Origin: Norana najaformis | Taxonomy: Eukaryota; Annelida; Clitellata; Crassiclitellata; Hormogastridae | DNA: 64,000 bases | Reading direction: 5' to 3' | Assembly: GCA_964023275.1 (NCBI GenBank) | Contig: OZ029917.1 | Coordinates: 28,596,005-28,660,004 of the forward strand | In this document: piece by piece, positions 57,793 through 64,000 of the stretch | How positions within the stretch are numbered: position 1 is the first letter of the stretch | Layout of the letters: each line of letters opens with the position of its first letter | The notes under the pieces: model-generated | Database searches by the model: none | The model's input: the letters and a program-made list of their open reading frames with translations, nothing else | Told to the model about the DNA's origin: nothing | Made by a program: the position numbers and the translations under genes

Positions 57793-58686
57793 TCACTGAT
57801 AAGACAAGTCATTGCGAGAAATGACTACATCAAGCCATCCACCAAGCATATGGGTTGGTGCTGAAACGTGTTGAGTTAAACCAAACTGAGCGAGTTGGTC
57901 TAAGAAGCAAGCAGAGTCGGGTGAGGAGGGGTTCTCGAGATGGATGTTGAGGTCTCCTGTGATGATCAGTTGGGAGTTATATGTAGAGAAGACTTCCAGG
58001 AGAGATGAGAACTCTGAGAAGAAAGCCGGAGTGAGCGGAGATGAGCCAGGTCGGTAGAGGGCGAGAATGGTGAGAGGCCCTCTAGTAGTCGAACAGGAAA
58101 GGCATAGAAGTTCATAGGTGGAGAGCAAACAGGGAGGAGGAATCTTATTGATATGGAGGTGATCACGGAAGAAGACGACGATGCCACCGTAATTTTCAGA
58201 TAATGGGTCACGTGAAGCGTCAGCAGTGAGAGGGACGTCGAAGAAAGAGTATCCTTTAGGAGTAGAGCGGCGAACCGAGACATCAGAAGCAGAGGAGTGC
58301 CAGGACTCCGTGACGACAAGAATGTCCGGGGAGTGATGGGAGATGAGGTTTGAAATCTCCATAAACTTATTGCCCAGTGAGTGAGCATTAAGCGTCCCCA
58401 GCCTCAGTCCCGTGACATTATTCTGGGTCAGCGTTGGAAGGACGAAGGGTGAAGAAGCGGAGATAGAAGACGAAAGGCCAATGTGAGAGTCCCAAGGCGT
58501 CCTAGGAATGTGTGGCGAGGAGGAATTTGGAAAGGGAGCCATTGATCGACGAGTCGGAGGAAGAGATCCAGTTCTTTGTGTAGTTGGGTGCCATACATAG
58601 AAATTTGAATAGTGTTTTACGTATAAGACGGTTGATCGGAGAAGACGGCTGATTGTATGACTGCAAAGCAGCGAAATCGTAAACAA
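57793..58686 (-). pseudogene. CR1/L2-like APE endonuclease domain
   Basis: LRLGTLNAHSLGNKFMEISN (N-A-x-S block), DILVVTESWHSS (catalytic Glu in T-E-S-W), LTILALYRPG (Y-R-P), ITGDLNIHLE (catalytic G-D-x-N) and LDVVISRND are all visible. The final S-D-H-G lies just downstream in another frame (LVEPATLSDHGLM), so a frameshift breaks the domain. The enzyme nicks target DNA to prime reverse transcription. Confidence 0.9.
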
Positions 58687-59029
58687 ATGTCAAAGCGTTA
58701 GAAGAGAAGACGGCCATTTGTAATAATCATACGAGTTGTCGATGGTAGAAAACGACGAAAAAAACAATAATCCAAGCCAGAGATAACAGAAATCCGGAAA
58801 CCAGGTGATTAACAAAGTTAAATAGACGATGTTTCCGAAGCTAAGAATCACAAAACGCCCGAAAATTATACTAAATAAGTTGAAAACCAGCATAAAAACA
58901 AGTCAGCAAACCACACGCCGAAGCGCATCATGACGTCAATGATACATGAAGCCTGAGTAAAGAACAACAATCAGGTGTGATATGGTCTCAGCAAGAGAGT
59001 CCAAGACAATGTCTTAGAGAATGGTGCAT

Positions 59030-59560
59030 GACTAGTTAGAGGACGCAGCAAGCAGTTAGGGAGACCATGAGGTAGAGAGTTGCAGTAGTCAAGTCTTGTC
59101 AGACTGTGGATGAATCACTGTTCTAATCTAGAGTAAAGCGAAGCTCTCGAATCCTCCTGAGGTGAAGTTGCAGATATTTGGGGTTTCAGAGAGTACATGG
59201 AGCTGAGTATTATCAGCATAAAAGTGGATTTCTATGTCATAATAAGAGGCACTGGCTGACAGTGTATAGAGGCTGAACAGCAAGGGTCCTAAGATTGGAC
59301 CTTGATGGACACCAAATACCACAGCAATGATGAATGACATATTAAAGAGAGCCAATTTGGGCATACCTAGTACAATTAAAGAGGTAGGCAAAACCAGGTG
59401 AGGAATATACCAGAAATGCCAAAGAACTGTGGCACAGCTTTGAGTAGAATACAGTGATCTACAGAGTCAAATGCAGCAGAGAAATCAAAGAGCATTAAGG
59501 CAGTTACATATTCCTTGTCGGCAGCAAGGACAAGTTTATTAGATTTTCAGGATGGCTGAC
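59030..59560 (-). pseudogene. CR1/L2-like RT remnant (palm)
   Basis: DFSAAFDSVDHCILLKAVPQ, FFGISGIFLTWF, then in another frame GVHQGPILGPLLFSLYTLSA and IHFYADNTQLHVLSE. The catalytic YADD has become YADN, so the active site is lost. It is a different subfamily from the neighbour at 55498-58690 but in the same orientation. Confidence 0.85.
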
Positions 59561-59569
59561 TGGAGAAGA

Positions 59570-60650
59570 GGGAGTAGGCTGTTCTAAGTTATGCAGTTCA
59601 TGCTCAGCCAGCTGTGTCATCACCACCAAAATGAAGAGCCAACAGTCCATAACTGAAAATTGCTTGCATAACAAACATAAACAATGTGTGACATGGTGTA
59701 CTGAATTCTAAATAATCTGGAAATTCAAGAAGAATGCCTGTAAGTTTCAAGGGAAACTCATTAGGTCTCTTCCAGCCTCCTTCTCACTCTCGTCTCTCTC
59801 AAAGAAAACTCAAGCAGTCAGTGTAGCTATATCTGCAGCACGATGGCAAATCTTAAACCCAAAACTGGTCCTTCCAGTTCATTTTGTACAATTTTGGTCC
59901 TCACCACTCTTGGCCTGTCACATGATCTGTTCAAATCTTTTGGGCTCTACTCATGGTATATGACATTTACAGAGTCATTACAAAACGCCTTGCTTCCCAC
60001 TGCACAGGCCAAGACAGATGAATCACCATAATGTGTCAGATTTATCTGATCGGCAACGATAAACTGTGCCTCCTCAAACGTCAACTACTTCCACAATTAT
60101 GTAAACACTACCATAATACTTGGTTAGGTGATGGTTAGGGGAACTTCCTGGCTTCTGAACATAATGACCACCATTCTATTTAGTATACTTGAATTCAAAA
60201 TTCTGGAATGCCATATGTATGTTAGCCAAAAAGCTTCTGATGTACATCCCAAACCAAGGTGTTAAAATTTCTGTACTGATTTCTGAATTTCAACTGAATA
60301 GAATTCTGAGCATTTTTAAAGATGAATCTGTCGACAGTTGCTGCAAAGAAATGGCTGCCATTTTGAAAACAGTGTTGCCACATCTCACTCACTTGCCTAG
60401 CGATTAGAAAAACATCTTGTTAAAACCTGCTTTCTACTGCAATCATGAATTTGGTTCAGCAGTGATGAAGCAAGCCATTTGGAGGATGGCACCTACCTGT
60501 AAGTGCTCAGTGCAAAAACTGAAAAGCCCATCTTGGTTCAGCCATAGTTGTTTCTTCGTTATCACAGTATGTTCTCAAATCTATTATCCATTATTGACTT
60601 GGAATACTGTACCATTCACTGGAGAGACATTCTTCAGCTCTGTGACCCTT
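59570..60650. other. Unassigned sequence
   Basis: Short plus-strand frames (59843-60031, 60189-60407, 60417-60656) have no recognised motif. Confidence 0.3.
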
Positions 60651-60658
60651 ACTTGAAT

Positions 60659-60955
60659 ACTTAACTTCTTTTTGTATTCCGGTTTCCTCGTTGCCTGCCC
60701 ATGCCTCCCTTCGCTCAGATACCCGTGGCCTCTTGGTAGTCCCTCGCGTCTGCACTACGACTGCTCAGTCCAGGAGCTTTGCCTTTGTTGGCCCTTCCAG
60801 CTGGAACTCCCTTCCTCTTGACCTGCAGCTTCAGTTACTTGGTCTCTCTCCTACCCAGTCTCGCAAATGCCTGAAATTCTTTTTGTTTGTTCAAGTCGGG
60901 AGCACCACTGTTTCCTAAGTGGCGCTTTATAAATGTTCGTTTACAATTACAATAC
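60659..60955 (+). mobile_element. CR1/L2-like LINE, 3' end only
   Basis: Nearly identical over 290 bases to the 3' end of the LINE at 55498. It encodes the same RGLLVVPRVCTTTAQSRSFA tail and ends GTTTACAATTACAAT. A severely 5'-truncated insertion in the opposite orientation, 5 kb away. Confidence 0.93.
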
Positions 60956-60959
60956 AAAT

Positions 60960-61575
60960 GATCTCAATATCATTCCAGAACTTCAGTATCATGTATGGTG
61001 CATATCCCAAATTGCAAAATTCATCCTAATGTAAAAATCTTAATACCTATGTATAATGTGCATGTGAAGTTCCGTGTGTAATAATTATCATACTGACTTG
61101 CTTGCAGCCTAACTGCTCTAGTACATACAATTATATTTAGGGAATAAAATAAACAACATCTAGTGACCGCTTTCTTTTCATTTATTAAGCATAACTATGC
61201 ACTTGGAAAAAAATTATAAAAATATTTTAAAATCTTATGTTAATTAAATTAGCCTATTAAAAGCAAGTTAAATAAATTAAACCAATAAAATATAAGGTAA
61301 CTCAGCAGATGCAAACTTCGTCTGTTGCATTTGGTAAGTGCAAAAGCGGTCTTCGTGCATGACTGGTGTTTGCCTAAAACATCTAAGAACTTTGTTCCTA
61401 TGTACAATGCTGACCCAGACTTTGAGCAGATTTTCTTCAGGAAAAGTGCGCATTATACCCAAGATAATACAGTAGCCATGAACGCTTTGCAAGTTGTCAC
61501 CTTTTCAAACATGACTGGGTAACGGTGACTCATGAGTAGCTAAATTTTGTTGTGTTTTTATGGGCTTTAACACCT
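60960..61575. other. Unassigned sequence
   Basis: A 65-codon plus-strand frame (61325-61522) and its minus-strand shadow have no recognised motif. Confidence 0.3.
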
Positions 61576-61589
61576 GAAATAAGATAGCT

Positions 61590-62139
61590 CATCATCATCA
61601 TCATCAAGAACCATGGGCTCAGCGCCCGTAGGTGTCCGCTGCCGTCTTCACCAAGTTCTTCCATCGTTCCCTGTCCATCGCCGTGTGACTCAGCTCCTGA
61701 AGTGATGCTCCTCCCCACCCGGTGATGTCATCCAGCCATTCCCTCTGTGGCCTTCCTCTTCGATTTGTCCCCTCCATCCTGCCAAACATCAGTGTTTTTA
61801 TTTTCCTATCCTCCTTCATTCTGCAGATATGTCCAAAAAGTTTCAGCTTTCTCTTGATCAGATTCTGCATGATGGTTTCCTTAGGGCGTATTCGTTTGTA
61901 TAGCTCTGTGTTAGTGACCTTTTGTGTCCAGCCTATTCCCAAAATCTTTCGATAGCATTTTCTTTCGAAAGACAGCATCCTTTGCTCCATATCCTTTGTT
62001 ACCACCCAGGACTCGCACCCGTAGAGCACTCCGCTGAAGATGCACGTCTGTAGTACCTTCACCTTGGTTTCCAATTTTATCGCTTTACTTCTCCAGATTT
62101 TATCCATGGCCTTTAGTGTTGCTGTAGCCCTAGCTATCC
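61590..62139 (-). mobile_element. RTE-like LINE, 5'-truncated 3' end with target duplication
   Basis: The minus strand encodes an intact 3' ORF end: KLETKVKVLQTCIFSGVLYG, CESWVVTKDMEQRMLSFERK, RKLKLFGHICRMKEDRKIKT and RRGRPQREWLDDI, ending TAADTYGR. A (TGA)n tail lies at the 3' end (plus CATCATCATCATCATCA, 61590-61607). A 10-bp direct repeat TAAGATAGCT (61580-61589, 62140-62149) flanks it. No stops in the retained frame, so young. Confidence 0.93.
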
Positions 62140-62159
62140 TAAGATAGCTAGACCTTAGA

Positions 62160-63090
62160 AATTTTCACCTCATAATAAGACATATGTGCCAATTATAATA
62201 CTCTATCAGTCATTTATGGACCAGGATCTGTACCAAATGCAGCATTTTGGCTACTGTCTGACCCTTGATACATGCTCCACATCTGTATGAAAACTGTCCA
62301 GCGCCAAAAGCATGCAGTGTTCAACTGCAAAAATCAAAGTGGTCCAGCTAGCACAGAAAAGAACTCACAGCTTAATATTTGGGCAGGAATGACCTAAAAG
62401 TGTAGATACAACATAAGAAATGCAATGGTATCATAGTAATACAAAGCCAAGGCATGTTAGATCCCAAATGTACTAACCTAGTATTGTACACACAACACCC
62501 TGGCTTTTCAGATCATCTTTCTTATCGAGTAATTGTTGAACGGATCCCTGTCAGCACAGAAAATATAAACACCCCACTGCTACATACCACAGTCCTGCCA
62601 AGTCTTATACCGCATGTACACAAAACTATAAAACCAATCTAGATACGACATTTGTGGCCATTTTATCTAGAGTCATTGTTGAAATAAATACAAAAGATAA
62701 CAGAAGTTTTTTGAAAACAAGGCAAACGCAAAGCAACGGTTGGGCAGATAAGTCTGTGGCAAGCAATCATTATCCTACTATAAAGTGTTACTCAAACACA
62801 GGTAAAAGATGTTGCCATGTGCTATAACAAGATAAGAACTTACCACCAGTATAAAACGTTTACAAACTGAACCTTTTGAATGCCACATATTTAATAATTT
62901 TTCTAGTTCCACCTAATTTTTGGGGAATTTGCATAAATTCTGCTGCGGGACAATCTTCATTGGAAGCGTGTCCTGCAGCAGATCACTTAAAAGCTGTGTC
63001 TAATGACATACAAGGCTTTAAATGGTGGTGGGCCGGACTATTTACTCGACTTCTGCATTCGACCAGCAGACACATGGCAGGTCTACTGAC
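62160..63090. other. Unassigned sequence
   Basis: A consensus-like GTAAGT donor on the minus strand near 62841 has no ABCE1-like sequence before it. No other feature seen. Confidence 0.3.
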
Positions 63091-63119
63091 TATGATCATC
63101 TGTGGGTAGCCACCTACAC

Positions 63120-63366
63120 GTCCACAGCACTTTAACAAAATTTGGAGAACAATTCTTTGCAGTTGCCAGACCTGTCACATGGAACAGTCTTCCTGAGTAT
63201 TTCAAGTCATCCACTTCAATGGAGACCTTTAACTCGCGGCTTAAAACATGCCTTTTCAGCATATTCTTCAACTGCTGAATGCACTAGGAAATGCACAGCA
63301 CCTCTTTTGACCTTGGTTGTGTCATAGCACTATAAAAATTGTCTTATTATTATTATTATTATTATT
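63120..63366 (+). pseudogene. CR1/L2-like 3' tail with (TTA)n end
   Basis: The plus strand encodes KFGEQFFAVARPVTWNSLPE then YFKSSTSMETFNSRLKTCLF. W-N-S-L-P and L-K-T-x-L-F are CR1/L2 C-terminal blocks. It ends in a TTATTATTATTATTATT run, a common LINE tail. Confidence 0.85.
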
Positions 63367-63369
63367 AAA

Positions 63370-64000
63370 TTTCACTTGTTACAATAAAAACACAGTATTT
63401 AATGAAATAATGTAGACAGCATAAGAGTAAATATAATACTAGTCTAAAATTAAATGTAGAACAATTATCTTGTCAACTGGAATATGCTTTAGTTTTCCAG
63501 TATGTATATATGCATGAATGTATCTAATCTTTTATATAGCGCATTTTAAGTATATCAGCTATCTGCTTGTAAATCCATTCATGACAGTCCAAAGTGTTTT
63601 CTTACAATCATTTGCACTGAAGTCTTATTAAACACACATAATAAAATACTGCATTTTTTCAGTAACAGTTCAAGGGAAGAAGTGTAGATAATTAATAATT
63701 GTGCTCATTTACATAGAAAGGGCACTGGTGTTCTAGCACCTTAAGTAAGAGCACTTGTAATGTCACACACACACGTGCCTAAGACAAGCATGGCAAATCC
63801 AGCATGTGTCTCACAAGATGTGCCAACAGCATTCAAAGGTTAATACAGGATGAAGCTGTCAGGGAAAAATTTGTTGAAGGATATAAACTTATTACTGTTT
63901 ATGTTTTTTGTAATATCAATTAATATTACTATTTATATGCAAGCATAAGTAAAAAAATTAGACAATTTTTATTTCCTAAGTTAGAAGATTACCTTACATG
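63370..64000. other. Unassigned sequence to window edge
   Basis: AT-rich, no gene or repeat recognised. ABCE1 N-terminal exons must lie beyond this edge if the gene is complete. Confidence 0.3.

Larger units (their letters stand above)
55498..58690 (-). mobile_element. CR1/L2-like LINE, nearly full length ORF2, frameshifted
   Basis: The minus strand carries an APE endonuclease (57793-58686), a linker (57099-57572), RT (55809-57090) and the C-terminal tail (55534-55827). The 3' end is GTTTACAATTACAAT. Reading needs at least three frame changes: one near 57800 before the endonuclease SDHG, stops near 57000, and one near 55900 after LISGLPK. The region upstream of 58690 is unassigned and may hold the 5' UTR or ORF1 remnant. 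Probably inactive but young: a truncated copy at 60659-60955 is almost identical. Confidence 0.92.

Noticed and set aside
62835-62900. Consensus-like minus-strand splice donor as an ABCE1 upstream exon
   Set aside because: The preceding sequence does not translate to any part of ABCE1 and no acceptor was seen.
63980-64000. CATGTAAGG at the right edge as an ABCE1 exon-intron border
   Set aside because: The phase needed to join the 51979 exon would place a stop codon immediately before the donor.

Overview
The window looks like AT-rich, intron-rich, transposon-dense DNA from an animal, probably a marine or other invertebrate. The evidence is one spliced metazoan-type ABCE1 gene with GT-AG introns, plus CR1/L2-like and RTE-like LINEs, tRNA-derived SINEs, hAT, pogo-like and piggyBac-like DNA elements and Ty3/Gypsy-type LTR elements. 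I cannot name the species. No bacterial operon, CRISPR array or rRNA gene was seen.

The only cellular gene I can support is ABCE1 (RNase L inhibitor, the ribosome-recycling ATPase). It lies on the minus strand. Nine consecutive exons run from 51979 down to 17208 and carry the last two thirds of the protein: the ABC signature of nucleotide-binding domain 1 through the stop codon. Every junction has GT/AG and a compatible reading phase. The final coding exon is only 48 bases and sits 7 kb beyond the previous one. The exons for the N-terminal iron-sulphur domain and the first Walker A were not found, so the gene should continue past base 64000.

0-17 kb (downstream of ABCE1) is a graveyard of mobile elements. 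It holds RTE and CR1/L2 fragments, a 743-bp inverted-repeat element inside a CR1/L2 tail, and a pogo-like MITE. A decayed Ty3/Gypsy element there has its RNase H region split by a 1028-bp hAT insertion with a perfect 8-bp target duplication.

17-52 kb is ABCE1 exons and introns. The introns hold a piggyBac-like element with internal ~373-bp tandem repeats, a hAT transposase relic, nested terminal-inverted-repeat elements (25.1-26.6 kb), SINEs, CR1/L2 fragments, an RTE fragment with target duplication (44.9-45.9 kb) and a 1.2-kb element with long inverted repeats.

52-64 kb lies upstream of the last recognised ABCE1 exon. It holds a short LTR retrotransposon with both LTRs (the 3' LTR split by a CR1/L2-like tail), a nearly full-length but frameshifted CR1/L2-like LINE (55.5-58.7 kb), a near-identical 3' piece of that LINE at 60.7 kb, and a second RTE piece with a perfect target duplication.

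I found no convincing evidence for a new cellular system. The most informative content is the nested insertion history and the unusual internal architecture of a few elements.
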